DNA of 64,000 bases from Comamonas odontotermitis (GCF_014207855.1 NZ_JACHKZ010000015.1:35229-99228); one strand, 5' to 3'; shown: positions 1 through 6,816, counted from the stretch's first letter. Program-made: numbers and translations. Notes: generated from the letters alone by a model not told the origin.

Positions 1-122
1 GGCAAAAGGTGAGGTTGCGTGGTCTTGTTGATCGCCGCGGCACGACGGCCGAGTTGTGTTCCGAATGGGGGCGGGACGGGCACTTCAGTGCGGGGCTCAT
101 CACTGCGGAGGCCAAGCCATGA
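1..122 (+). CDS. phage endolysin, C-terminal fragment (starts before window)
   Basis: An open frame with first full codon at base 3 runs from the window edge to a TGA at 120-122 and ends in a 39-residue tail. The tail contains RLRGLVDRR, which resembles the conserved end of phage lysozyme-type endolysins (GLVxRR...). The TGA overlaps the ATG of the following Rz gene as ATGA, the usual coupling in lysis cassettes. Only the tail is visible, so catalytic residues cannot be checked. The family call rests on this short motif and on the neighbouring Rz/Rz1 pair. Confidence 0.55.
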   Translation, partial: QKVRLRGLVDRRGTTAELCSEWGRDGHFSAGLITAEAKP

Positions 123-673
123 TCGTCAAGCCAATTCGCCTTTACACCTATGTGGCCGTCGGATTGCTTGGGCTCACCCTTGGTTCTATCGCTGCCTGGA
201 ATGTTCAATCTTGGCGCCTTGGTGCGCAGGTGTCCCAGGTGGAAACAAAGGAGGCGAACGGGCGTGCCAGTCGCGCCGAGGCCGCCCGCACCGACGAAAC
301 CCAAACCGCTCAACTGGAGAGTAAACATGCACAAAGCACGATCTACAATGCTGACAAGCTGGCCACCCTCAAAACTGGCATTGCTGTTGATGTGCGCTCT
401 GAGCTTGAGCGCGCTCACCGGCTGCAGCTCAGCGCCGACAGCCGAGCCGCCACTTATCGCGCGCAAGCCGAAGCCGACGCCACTGCCCGCCGCGATCTTG
501 CAGATAAGGCCTCTGCCCTCGATCGCCAGCTTGCAGAGGGCGTCGGAGTGGTCGCGGAACTCGGAGGCGCTCTTAAACAGAGAGACGCCGAAGTAGCAGC
601 GCTGTGCGACCAGGTGAGCATCGAGCGCGGGTTGAACGGTGATGCGGGCGATCGGGCGTGTAGAGGACAATAA
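119..673 (+). CDS. Rz-like inner-membrane spanin subunit (i-spanin)
   Basis: This 184-residue protein has one N-terminal transmembrane segment (about residues 8-26, YTYVAVGLLGLTLGSIAAW) followed by a long charged helical domain rich in Ala, Glu, Arg and Lys (about 30-170). That is the architecture of Rz i-spanins, which span the periplasm and fuse inner and outer membranes at phage lysis. I chose the ATG at 119 over the upstream one at 56 because it has a GGAG 8 bases upstream and overlaps the endolysin stop. A second lysis gene (Rz1) is encoded inside it in another frame. The protein has no strong sequence signature, so the call depends on architecture and context. Confidence 0.8.
   Translation: MIVKPIRLYTYVAVGLLGLTLGSIAAWNVQSWRLGAQVSQVETKEANGRASRAEAARTDETQTAQLESKHAQSTIYNADKLATLKTGIAVDVRSELERAHRLQLSADSRAATYRAQAEADATARRDLADKASALDRQLAEGVGVVAELGGALKQRDAEVAALCDQVSIERGLNGDAGDRACRGQ
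327..596 (+). CDS. Rz1-like outer-membrane spanin lipoprotein (o-spanin), nested in Rz
   Basis: This frame lies wholly inside the Rz gene in a different reading frame. The ATG at 327 is preceded by GGAGAG. The 89-residue product has a hydrophobic leader (LALLLMCALSLSALTGC) ending in a lipobox LTGC, so the mature lipoprotein would begin CSSAPTAEPP and is proline-rich and short. A nested, proline-rich small lipoprotein within Rz is the classic Rz/Rz1 arrangement, in which Rz1 in the outer membrane pairs with Rz across the periplasm. An internal ATG at 348 is a possible alternative start. The lipobox and nesting make the call fairly secure. Confidence 0.82.
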   Translation: MHKARSTMLTSWPPSKLALLLMCALSLSALTGCSSAPTAEPPLIARKPKPTPLPAAILQIRPLPSIASLQRASEWSRNSEALLNRETPK

Positions 674-692
674 AAAACCGCCCGGAAGGCGG
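672..692 (-). terminator. rho-independent terminator on the minus strand
   Basis: CCGCC and GGCGG flank a 5-base loop. Read on the minus strand the stem is followed by six Ts. It sits 25 bases beyond the stop of the minus-strand gene ending at 717 and between it and the end of Rz. Confidence 0.7.
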
Positions 693-716
693 AATATGGA
701 GTGTGTTGGAGCGCTT

Positions 717-896
717 TTAAGCAAGCTTGTATGCCAAGGAAGGAGAGGCTTGCTGGCCTTGCTCCTGATCCTGTTTCTCCTTGTCAGTAGGTGGCTTTTT
801 CCCTTGCTCTTGCGGGGATGGGATACCTGACATGTGGAGCATTCGCTTGGTTTTGGCCCAGAAGGAAGCTGAAGGATAGGCTGAGAAGTTGAACAT
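717..896 (-). CDS. small prophage protein of unknown function
   Basis: This is a 59-residue protein beginning MFNFSAYPSASFWAK, with a lysine-, glutamate- and glutamine-rich polar middle (KEKQDQEQGQQ) and no membrane segment. I start it at the ATG at 896 because a perfect GGAGG lies 7 bases upstream; a longer frame from 923 lacks this. A minus-strand terminator follows the stop. It is transcribed against the lysis genes, as phage cargo genes often are. The strong ribosome site and terminator argue that it is real, but I do not recognise the family. Confidence 0.65.
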   Translation of the reverse strand: MFNFSAYPSASFWAKTKRMLHMSGIPSPQEQGKKPPTDKEKQDQEQGQQASPSLAYKLA

Positions 897-1296
897 GTAG
901 ACCTCCGGTCTATTGCGGCGCATCGAGATGGATTGCCTAGACCCACAGTACTCTCTTTAATCCCCTAAATCCTGATTACACAAAGACTTACGTGTAGAGA
1001 CTCTTCTCTGGTTCAGATTGCCAAGGCGCAACGGGTAGTGTTGTTTCATTGTTGAAAATAATAAAGATAGCGGACTTTATGGCAATTGATGTATAGTGGG
1101 CTACACAAAGAAGCGTGTACTCAATGTGCAGTGCCTATTTGTTCGCTTCTTGGTGGCTCAACGCCACCCCAAAGCGTCCTCTGCGAAATTCGCCATGTTG
1201 ACTTGTAGGGCTGCAGTCAACAGAGTACTTTTAAGCCCTCCAGGCCGACGAGGCTTGTGCTTCTGATTGATCTTCATTTTTAAGTCTTCTATTCCC
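897..1296. other. intergenic region, probable long leader of the following genes
   Basis: No convincing gene lies here. The stretch is AT-rich around 1040-1100 and contains TATAGT at 1092-1097, which could be a -10 element, but no matching -35 is obvious. If that is the promoter, the transcript would have a leader of about 200 bases before the ORF at 1297, as is common for cold-shock genes. That is inference only. Confidence 0.3.
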
Positions 1297-1506
1297 ATGG
1301 GCAAGTACGTCGTTTCGCCCGCGACTCATCAAACCGTCAGTGGCCGTTTCAGCGCCTCTTTTTCGGTTCAGCGTTCACAAGGCAATGGAAACTACTGCCG
1401 CGTGTTCCGCTTTGACAAAACCTTCGCCTCTCGCGAAGCCGCTCGAATGTTTGCAGTCACCCAGGGCTGGCTTCAGTCGAGCATGCCTAACCCGCCTGCA
1501 TGTTGA
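1297..1506 (+). CDS. small conserved protein, possibly cold-shock associated
   Basis: The 69-residue product starts MGKYVVSPATHQTVSGRF and includes RVFRFDKTFASREAARMFAVTQGW. From memory it resembles small basic proteins found in Comamonadaceae and other Burkholderiales, often near cold-shock genes, with a YVVSP..T...GRF..S opening. I have no function for it. The ATG at 1297 gives the conserved-looking N-terminus; a TTG ten codons earlier is less likely. The RRM protein gene begins 110 bases downstream on the same strand, so the two may share a transcript. The family resemblance is recalled, not searched. Confidence 0.55.
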   Translation: MGKYVVSPATHQTVSGRFSASFSVQRSQGNGNYCRVFRFDKTFASREAARMFAVTQGWLQSSMPNPPAC

Positions 1507-1616
1507 TGATCTGGTGACCACAGATCCAATCCCATCGCAATCCAGCGCTAATTTTCGCGTCTGTATTCGGCCAGTGCGTCACTTCTTAGCGCACACTAAT
1601 CAAGAAAGGCTCCACC

Positions 1617-1967
1617 ATGAGCAACAAAATTTATGTGGGCAACTTGCCCTACTCCGTAACCGATTCCAGCCTGAAGGACAACTTTGCTGAATTCGGTGAA
1701 GTGTCATCTGCCAAGGTGATGATGGATCGTGATACTGGTCGCTCCAAAGGCTTCGGCTTTGTAGAGATGGCATCAGCTGATGTTGCACAGGCCGCGATTA
1801 AAGGCCTGAATGGCATGTCCGTTGACGGACGACAAATTATTGTCAACCTTGCTCGCCCCCGTGAAGAGTCCAGAAACTCTGGTGGATATGGCGATAACGG
1901 TTTCCGCGCAAGTGGCCGTAGTGATGTTGGCTATGGCGCAGGCGGTCATGGTGGTGGCCGATACTGA
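1617..1967 (+). CDS. RRM-domain RNA-binding protein (glycine-rich, cold-shock type)
   Basis: The 116-residue protein carries a single RNA recognition motif over residues 1-82, with RNP2 as IYVGNL and RNP1 as KGFGFVEM, and a glycine-rich tail (GYGDNGFRASGR...GGHGGGRY). Bacterial proteins of this layout bind single-stranded RNA and are often induced by cold. A GAAAGG ribosome site precedes the ATG, and a terminator follows at 2047. The gene lies inside the prophage boundary, between lysis genes and the attR tRNA fragment, so it is cargo and not obviously a core gene. The domain call is firm; the physiological role is inferred. Confidence 0.88.
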   Translation: MSNKIYVGNLPYSVTDSSLKDNFAEFGEVSSAKVMMDRDTGRSKGFGFVEMASADVAQAAIKGLNGMSVDGRQIIVNLARPREESRNSGGYGDNGFRASGRSDVGYGAGGHGGGRY

Positions 1968-2046
1968 GCACTTCAAATCGTGAAGAATAGGCTGAAATAG
2001 CCGACTTCTATAGGGCTTAGATAGGCCATCTAGCCCAAACTAAGAG

Positions 2047-2083
2047 CCTCCCCGGCGCCACTACGGCACTGGAGAGGTTTTTT
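2047..2083 (+). terminator. rho-independent terminator after the RRM gene
   Basis: CCTCCCC pairs with GGAGAGG with one mismatch, around an inner GC-rich stem, followed by six Ts. A very similar sequence (GAGCCTCCCC...CCACTA...GGAGAG then Ts) recurs near 62225-62262 at the other end of the window. Confidence 0.65.
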
Positions 2084-2114
2084 CTTGTATGGAGAACCCA
2101 TTGCATGTTCGTTA

Positions 2115-2134
2115 TACTGTATTTTTGAACAGTA
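2115..2134 (+). promoter_or_regulatory. LexA box (SOS operator)
   Basis: TACTGTATTTTTGAACAGTA matches the gammaproteobacterial-type LexA consensus CTGT-N8-ACAG exactly, including the outer TA pairs. It ends 14 bases before the ATG of the small membrane protein gene at 2149. A TATACT overlapping its left edge could be the -10 element. Repression by LexA and induction by DNA damage are inferred from the site alone. Confidence 0.8.
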
Positions 2135-2148
2135 TTTAAGGGTGGCCC

Positions 2149-2439
2149 ATGCAGATTGATCAGATCGCAATTGCCGTGCTTGGGGCTGCTGCTGCCTGGC
2201 TGTCTCAGGCGCGCTCGGAGGCTTTCAGGCGGTGGGCATGCATCTTTGGCATGCTTGGGCAACCATTCTGGTTCTACGCCTCATGGAATGCTGAGCAGTG
2301 GGGCATATTCGTAGTGAGTGTGCTCTACGCCCTGGCCTGGATGAAAGGGCTCTGGAACCATTGGATTCGGCCTACACCCAGCGACATGGCGGCGGAGAAA
2401 ATAGGCACCATTCAATTCGTCCCCGAAGCGAAAAAATGA
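2149..2439 (+). CDS. small membrane protein under LexA control
   Basis: The 96-residue protein has two predicted membrane segments, about residues 5-19 (IAIAVLGAAAAWLSQA) and 40-62 (FWFYASW...GIFVVSVLYALAW), joined by a short basic loop, with a polar C-terminal tail. Its start is 14 bases downstream of a perfect LexA box, so it should be induced by DNA damage. The size and topology would fit a holin-like or SOS-inducible membrane toxin, but nothing in the sequence proves either. I do not recognise the family. Confidence 0.65.
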   Translation: MQIDQIAIAVLGAAAAWLSQARSEAFRRWACIFGMLGQPFWFYASWNAEQWGIFVVSVLYALAWMKGLWNHWIRPTPSDMAAEKIGTIQFVPEAKK

Positions 2440-2493
2440 TCCAGAGCCTGCACATTGAAAAAAAGCGCGCCCGGTCAGTATCTGGCCCGGGTC

Positions 2494-2703
2494 ATGAATG
2501 AACACTCAGAAGCCCTGAGCTTCACATCGAGTTGCATTGCTGGCGCGATCCGAGACGCCGCCCGCATGATCCCCAAGGCCAAAGCGTTTCACATCTGGTA
2601 TGAGCATGTGAGCATCGGAACCACACCCGTCCTGCACATGCAGAACGACTCGGAGACGCTGGCCTCCAAGCTGAAGCTGTTGCATGGGCAGTTTTGGGGT
2701 TGA
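2494..2703 (+). CDS. small phage-associated protein with a homologous relic near 62.0 kb
   Basis: The product from the ATG at 2494 is 69 residues, with core KAKAFHIWYEHVSIGTTPVL followed by SETLASKLKLLHGQFWG. A clearly related stretch, KAQAFHIFYADARIGTISVL followed by TSASNLKLLLGSFG, is encoded at 62001-62123, so this is a genuine, repeatedly acquired family and not a chance ORF. Function is unknown. A TTG start at 2455 would add 13 residues without homology. It sits 55 bases after the LexA-controlled membrane protein gene and may be co-transcribed with it. Confidence 0.6.
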   Translation: MNEHSEALSFTSSCIAGAIRDAARMIPKAKAFHIWYEHVSIGTTPVLHMQNDSETLASKLKLLHGQFWG

Positions 2704-2723
2704 AGGTTGACGAAGAACTACCG

Positions 2724-2927
2724 TCAAAACGGCACATCCGGCCCTAGATCGCGGCAGACTTCCCGCATTTCCGCAGGTGTTGGTGCGCAGCGCCAGATCA
2801 TTGAGCCCAGGATAGGCATAGTCTCAGGGTGCGACGGCTTGATGCTGTCCGCGCGCTCATGCTCCGGCGTCTTGATCCATTGATCTTGTGGCTTGATGTG
2901 CCATTGCCAGTATCTTGATCCAATCAT
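2724..2927 (-). CDS. small unknown protein divergent from a LexA box
   Basis: I start this at the ATG at 2927 because GGAG lies 6 bases upstream; a TTG at 2939 is the alternative. The 67-residue product opens MIGSRYWQWHIKPQDQW and ends with MIWRCAPTPAEMREVC. The IWxCAPxPAE motif recurs in the protein encoded divergently from the other side of the LexA box (IWICAPSPAE). The start codon lies 15 bases from the LexA box at 2942-2961, so SOS control of both directions is plausible. No known domain is recognised. Confidence 0.6.
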   Translation of the reverse strand: MIGSRYWQWHIKPQDQWIKTPEHERADSIKPSHPETMPILGSMIWRCAPTPAEMREVCRDLGPDVPF

Positions 2928-2941
2928 GTTGATCTCCAAAA

Positions 2942-2961
2942 CACTGTATATTTATACAGTA
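2942..2961. promoter_or_regulatory. second LexA box, between divergent genes
   Basis: CACTGTATATTTATACAGTA carries CTGT-N8-ACAG with an AT-rich core, very close to the ideal LexA site. It lies 15 bases from the start of the minus-strand gene (2927) and 13 bases from the plus-strand gene (2975), so one operator could control both. Confidence 0.82.
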
Positions 2962-2974
2962 ATATGGAGTTGCC

Positions 2975-3472
2975 ATGGAATCATTTGCACACTTTGAAGT
3001 CGGGGATTTGCCTGGCAGGTTTAATCAGGGCAGGGCCTCTCCTGGAACTGATGGGTACATTGCAGCCAAGAAAAAGGCGGGCTATCCATCCTGTGTACTG
3101 AGGCTGCAGCATGCTGGCGTGATTCTTCCTGTCTATCTGCTGCAATTCAGACCAAGGCTGCATGGAAATTTGGTCACAACCCGCGCCTATGATGGTTCTG
3201 ACTGCACCTGTTTGGTAGACCGCGAAGATCCTGACAAATTGCTTTGCCAGGCTTTGGAGCATGCAGAGGTGTGGAAGGAGCGGGACAATGTGCTCTTGCT
3301 TCGCGGTATCGAGTGGGATGAGGCAGAGTTGCAGCAATGGCCTCAGATTTGGATCTGCGCACCTTCGCCTGCTGAGATCGCGAGCAGTCTAAAGATCCTG
3401 AGCCCTTGGCTTGAGAAGCAATACATGAAGGTCAAACGGCCGCCATATCCTGAATTCCCCCGGAGGAAATAG
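2975..3472 (+). CDS. unknown protein under LexA control
   Basis: The 165-residue protein starts at an ATG with TGGAG upstream, 13 bases after a LexA box. Visible features are MESFAHFEVGDLPGRFNQGR at the N-terminus, a central VILPVYLLQFRPRLHG segment, a cysteine pair region (DCTCLVDREDPDKLLCQ), and near the C-terminus the motif WPQIWICAPSPAEIASSL, shared in part with the divergent gene. No signal peptide or membrane helix is evident. It is probably a cytoplasmic SOS-induced accessory protein of the prophage. I do not recognise a family or enzyme motif. Confidence 0.65.
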   Translation: MESFAHFEVGDLPGRFNQGRASPGTDGYIAAKKKAGYPSCVLRLQHAGVILPVYLLQFRPRLHGNLVTTRAYDGSDCTCLVDREDPDKLLCQALEHAEVWKERDNVLLLRGIEWDEAELQQWPQIWICAPSPAEIASSLKILSPWLEKQYMKVKRPPYPEFPRRK

Positions 3473-3705
3473 TTACAGCTCTACGTGCGCTGCGGGTGCG
3501 GAGGATTGGGTTCCTGTGATCTTGGCATTGGTAGCTATCCCATCCGGCCAGTGACACAGGTTTGCAGAAAAGGTGTTGCTATTGGAGGTCTCTCGATTTC
3601 GCCGAGCGCACCCCTACAGGTAGAATCGAAAGCGAAATTTGCCCTATAGTTGGTGGTAGAAGTGGGTAAGGGTTTTAACTCTTTGATTTATAAAGATGCG
3701 ATAAT

Positions 3706-3752
3706 CCCTTACAAGGCGTAGGTCGGCGGTTCGACCCCGTCAGCACCCACCA
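3706..3752 (+). other. attR candidate: 3' half of tRNA-Val(UAC)
   Basis: From CCCTTACAAGG through GGTCGGCGGTTCGACCCC to GTCAGCACCCACCA the sequence is the anticodon loop (TAC at 3710-3712), variable region, T arm and acceptor strand with CCA of a tRNA-Val. The 5' half that should pair (GGGTGCT...) is absent, and the preceding bases do not complete the anticodon stem. A tRNA 3' half next to phage lysis and cargo genes is the standard scar of integration into a tRNA gene. The intact tRNA-Val and the integrase would lie to the left of the window. Confidence 0.78.
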
Positions 3753-3764
3753 CCACCGAATAAA

Positions 3765-3795
3765 GGCGAACGAAAGTTCGCCTTTTCTTTTTTCT
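3765..3795 (+). terminator. rho-independent terminator of the tRNA-Val locus
   Basis: GGCGAAC and GTTCGCC form a perfect 7-bp stem with a GAAA loop followed by a T-rich run (TTTTCTTTTTTC). It lies 12 bases after the tRNA fragment, so it is probably the original chromosomal tRNA terminator. Confidence 0.85.
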
Positions 3796-3813
3796 TGCTC
3801 AGAAAGTTAGACG

Positions 3814-5727
3814 ATGTTTGAATCCATCCGCAAGTACTCCAAGGTGCTGATGTATCCGCTGTTCTTGCTGATCATTCTGTCATTTGTTCTGGTAGGAGTG
3901 AACCAGAACTATTTCGGCGAAAAGAGCCCCGTTGTCGCCAAGGTCAACGGCAAAGAAATCACTCAGATGGATTGGGACAATGCGCACCGCATGGAGACTG
4001 ATCGCATGCGTCAGCAAAATCCCAACATGGATGCCAAGTGGATGGACGGCCCCGAAGCCCGTTACCTCACGCTGGAGCGGGTTGTGCGTGATCGGGTGCT
4101 GGATGCCGCCGTGCAAAAAATGCATCTGACCGTAGACAATGCCGCTCTGGGCCGCGCGCTGATGGAGATTCCGCAGATTGCCGCTTTGAAAAAGCCCGAT
4201 GGCAGCCTGGATGTGGAAGCCTATCGCGCCTTGGTAGGTGCGCAAGGCATGACTCCCGAGGGCTTTGAAGCGGGCATGCGCCGCGATTTGGCGCTGCGCC
4301 AGGTTCTGGGTGGGGTCTCGAACACGGCTTTTGTGACTGACGCACAAACCAAGTCCGCTATCGACGCGCTCTACCAGCAACGCGAGATCCAGATTGCGCG
4401 CTTTGACACGAAGAGCTTTGCATCGCAGGTCAAGGTGAATGATGCCGATCTGGAAGCTTTCTACAAGTCCAACCAGGAGTTGTTCCGCCAGCAGGAAGAA
4501 GCCAGCATCGAATACGTCGTGCTGAACGCCGACACCGTCAAGGGCATGATCAAGCCGAGCGAAGATGACTTGCGCACCTATTACAAGGAAAACCTGAACC
4601 GCTTCGTGGGGCCGGAGACACGCACGGCCAGCCACATCCTGATCAACGCACCGCAATCCATGGCCGCCGCCGATCGCGCAAAGGCCAAGCAGCGTGCCGA
4701 GGCGCTGCAGGCAGAAGCGAAGGCCAACCCCGCGCAGTTTGCAGAACTGGCCAAGAAGAATTCGCAGGACACCAGCTCTGCTGTCAACGGCGGCGCACTG
4801 CCGGCCTTCAAGAAAGGTGACATGGTCAAGCCGTTTGAGGACGCCGCATTTGCCATGAAGACGGGTGATATCAGTGATGTGATCAGCACCGAATACGGTT
4901 TCCACATCATCAAGATGGGTGAAATCAAAACCCCTCGTACCCCCACTTTTGAAGAGCTGCACAGCAAGCTTGAAGAAGAAGTGCGTGCCCAGCAGGTGCA
5001 GAAGAAGTATGCAGAAGCTGCCGAGATTTTTTCCAACACCGTGTTCGAGCAATCGGACAGCCTCAAGCCCGTGGCCGAAAAGCTGGGTCTGAAGATCGAA
5101 AAAGCCGAGCACATCACCCGTACACCAGCTGCTGGTGCCACAGGCGCATTGGCCAATCCTACATTCCTGGAAGCACTGTTCTCGAACGACTCCCTGCAGA
5201 ACAAGCGCAATACGGAGGCCATTGAGGTTGGCACCAGCATGTTGGCATCGGGTCGCATCGTCTCGCACCAGGATGCACGCGTGCTGCCATTTGAAGAAGT
5301 CAAGGCCAAGGTGCATGACTTGTATGTTGCACAGCAGGCCACAGAACTGGCACGCAAGGAAGGCGAGGCAAAGCTGGCAGCATGGAAGACAGATGCCACA
5401 GGTGCCAATCTGGCAGCTCCCATCGTGGTGTCGCGTCAGGATGTGAAGGGACAGCCGCTGGCGCTCATCAATGCGGTGATGCGCTCCAAACTGGATGGCG
5501 CTGCTGTATGGACAGGTGTGGACCTGGGCAAGGACGGCTACGCCGTGGTGCGCGTCAACAAAACTGTGCCTCGTGCTGAAGACACTGCGGAAAAGCGTCT
5601 GGCCCAGAAGCAAGAGTTCGAGCGGCTTGAGGCTTATGCAGAAACCATGGCGTACTATGAGTTGCTCAAGGAGCGATTCAAGGTGCAGATCAAGGTGCCG
5701 CGTCCACAAGAATCCAAGGCTTCATAA
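3814..5727 (+). CDS. ppiD: periplasmic folding chaperone, PpiD/SurA-type peptidyl-prolyl isomerase
   Basis: The 637-residue protein has an N-terminal membrane anchor (about residues 12-32, VLMYPLFLLIILSFVLVGV) and a periplasmic SurA-N-like domain (VNGKEIT...). A parvulin rotamase domain follows at about 265-375, with ASHILI, GGALPAFKKGDMVKPFEDAAF and YGFHIIKM, and then a second degenerate domain. This is the PpiD layout: a chaperone beside the Sec translocon that helps exported outer-membrane proteins fold. Length fits the family. The gene lies between the tRNA-Val scar and tRNA-His. An antisense frame spans it but is a codon-bias shadow. Confidence 0.92.
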   Translation: MFESIRKYSKVLMYPLFLLIILSFVLVGVNQNYFGEKSPVVAKVNGKEITQMDWDNAHRMETDRMRQQNPNMDAKWMDGPEARYLTLERVVRDRVLDAAVQKMHLTVDNAALGRALMEIPQIAALKKPDGSLDVEAYRALVGAQGMTPEGFEAGMRRDLALRQVLGGVSNTAFVTDAQTKSAIDALYQQREIQIARFDTKSFASQVKVNDADLEAFYKSNQELFRQQEEASIEYVVLNADTVKGMIKPSEDDLRTYYKENLNRFVGPETRTASHILINAPQSMAAADRAKAKQRAEALQAEAKANPAQFAELAKKNSQDTSSAVNGGALPAFKKGDMVKPFEDAAFAMKTGDISDVISTEYGFHIIKMGEIKTPRTPTFEELHSKLEEEVRAQQVQKKYAEAAEIFSNTVFEQSDSLKPVAEKLGLKIEKAEHITRTPAAGATGALANPTFLEALFSNDSLQNKRNTEAIEVGTSMLASGRIVSHQDARVLPFEEVKAKVHDLYVAQQATELARKEGEAKLAAWKTDATGANLAAPIVVSRQDVKGQPLALINAVMRSKLDGAAVWTGVDLGKDGYAVVRVNKTVPRAEDTAEKRLAQKQEFERLEAYAETMAYYELLKERFKVQIKVPRPQESKAS

Positions 5728-5764
5728 AAATCCTTGTTTTCGTTTAGATCGGTAAATTAACCGC

Positions 5765-5770
5765 TATAAT
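5765..5770 (+). promoter_or_regulatory. -10 element of the tRNA-His promoter
   Basis: TATAAT lies 18 bases before the tRNA-His gene, at the right place for a tRNA promoter. The -35 region is weak (only TTGTTT further upstream). Confidence 0.45.
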
Positions 5771-5788
5771 CATGTCTTCACCAACACG

Positions 5789-5864
5789 GTGGCTGTAGCT
5801 CAGTTGGTAGAGTCCAGGATTGTGATTCCTGTTGTCGTGGGTTCGAGCCCCATCAGCCACCCCA
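5789..5864 (+). tRNA. tRNA-His (GUG)
   Basis: GTGGCTG pairs with CAGCCAC. The D arm contains AGCTCAGTTGGTAGAG, the anticodon loop TTGTGAT has anticodon GTG, the T arm is GTGGGTTCGAGCCCCAT, and CCA is encoded. A G at 5788 supplies the extra 5' G-1 typical of histidine tRNAs. It follows ppiD and is followed by a terminator. Confidence 0.97.
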
Positions 5865-5874
5865 AATAAACAAA

Positions 5875-5908
5875 GGCGCTAGTGCTATTAAAGCTCTAGC
5901 GCCTTTTG
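5875..5908 (+). terminator. rho-independent terminator of tRNA-His
   Basis: GGCGCTAG pairs with CTAGCGCC around a 13-base loop, followed by TTTTG. It is placed immediately after the tRNA. Confidence 0.8.
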
Positions 5909-6027
5909 CTTTGTATTCCAACCGTTGGAATTTGGATCCTTGCAAAGAAGCTCTTCGGAGTGGTCATTGGCCGCGCAGGTGGCTGCCCGTTCATGCTGTC
6001 CTTCTACGTGCATGCTACATCGCAGGC

Positions 6028-6053
6028 AAAAAAATGCCACCTCTAGGGTGGCA
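6028..6053 (-). terminator. minus-strand terminator beside the first long repeat copy
   Basis: GCCACC and GGTGGC form a stem that, read on the minus strand, is followed by seven Ts. No minus-strand gene is convincing upstream of it, so it may be left over from a lost gene or end an unrecognised RNA. Confidence 0.5.
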
Positions 6054-6169
6054 AAGCACTTACAGCATAGTGCCATGGTGCCTCCGCTCCCAGAGGCAAG
6101 GTGATGGGAGGGCAAGGGGAGGGAGGGTGTTTTGAGATGGGTCAAGGCGGTGCGCACTCGGTAGGATGG
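6050..6169. repeat. about 120-bp direct repeat, copy 1 (second copy at 11859-11968)
   Basis: The sequence running from GGCAAAGCACTTACAGCA through CCTCCGCTCCCAGAGGCAAG to GCGCACTCGGTAGRATGG recurs at 11859-11968 with a few differences and small indels, in the same orientation. The stretch 5909-6250 otherwise holds no gene I can support. Confidence 0.75.
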
Positions 6170-6250
6170 AGGGGTGAGAAGGGACAACCCGCTCAAAGAC
6201 AGGGTAGAGGTCATAATTTAAAAGACGATGCCGATAACTACCAAACCTTG

Positions 6251-6739
6251 ATGCATACCATATCAACCATCGAATGGACCTCGCTTCTCACTGAGCCAAA
6301 GGCCGTACTCGGCCCCTATGGCGGGAGCCCGCCACCGCTCAGCACGTTCGCTCCGCATGCTTGGCGTGCACAGTTCGACCAACTTGCGATTCTTGGGCAA
6401 TTCACGCAGTTGCCTGTGAATGAGCCAACAAGTTGGGGTGAGCCAGGGAATGCCCGTGCAGATGTTGTGTTTGAGTTTTCCTGCACTCGACTTTTGCGAG
6501 TGGATGGATTTCTAAAAGCTAGCGAAAGTGACGACTCTCTCCACGGAGCGCCGTGCGGACTGCCTGGAGACTGCTCGCTGATTGCTCTGCCAGACTTCTA
6601 TCTATTTGATGAGGAGCGAAGTATTGCTATACCATGGAAGCGGTTCGAATTTCAGCAATCGAATTTTTCCATAGTGTTGGAGGCGGGGCACGTTAGGGCC
6701 TATTGCGGACAACGTGCGGTGGGCCAGTTCAATCGTTGA
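6251..6739 (+). CDS. unknown accessory protein
   Basis: The 162-residue frame from ATG 6251 (MHTISTIEWTSLLTEP) has no signal peptide and no membrane segment. It is rich in aromatic and acidic residues and holds WGEPGNARADVVFEFSCTRLLRVDGF near its middle and a C-terminal FEFQQSNFSIVLEAGHVRAYCG. An in-frame ATG at 6101 would add 50 low-complexity residues overlapping the repeat and is less likely. Size, solitary position and acidic character are those of genes in orphan immunity arrays, but I do not recognise the family. Confidence 0.5.
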   Translation: MHTISTIEWTSLLTEPKAVLGPYGGSPPPLSTFAPHAWRAQFDQLAILGQFTQLPVNEPTSWGEPGNARADVVFEFSCTRLLRVDGFLKASESDDSLHGAPCGLPGDCSLIALPDFYLFDEERSIAIPWKRFEFQQSNFSIVLEAGHVRAYCGQRAVGQFNR

Positions 6740-6816
6740 ATGTATTGTCTTCTAGCAAATGAAACCGAGTGTTTGCGCGTTGAACGGTTTTTGGCCACTA
6801 TGCGATAGAGGCAAAC

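Noticed and set aside
639..830. 63-codon frame across the Rz end (MMRAIGRVEDNKK...)
   Set aside because: It overlaps the terminator and the minus-strand gene with the strong ribosome site; the hydrophobic stretch is the complement of that gene.
3880..5709. 609-codon open frame antisense to ppiD
   Set aside because: It mirrors the codon bias of ppiD, lacks domain motifs, and has no ribosome site; the plus-strand gene explains it.
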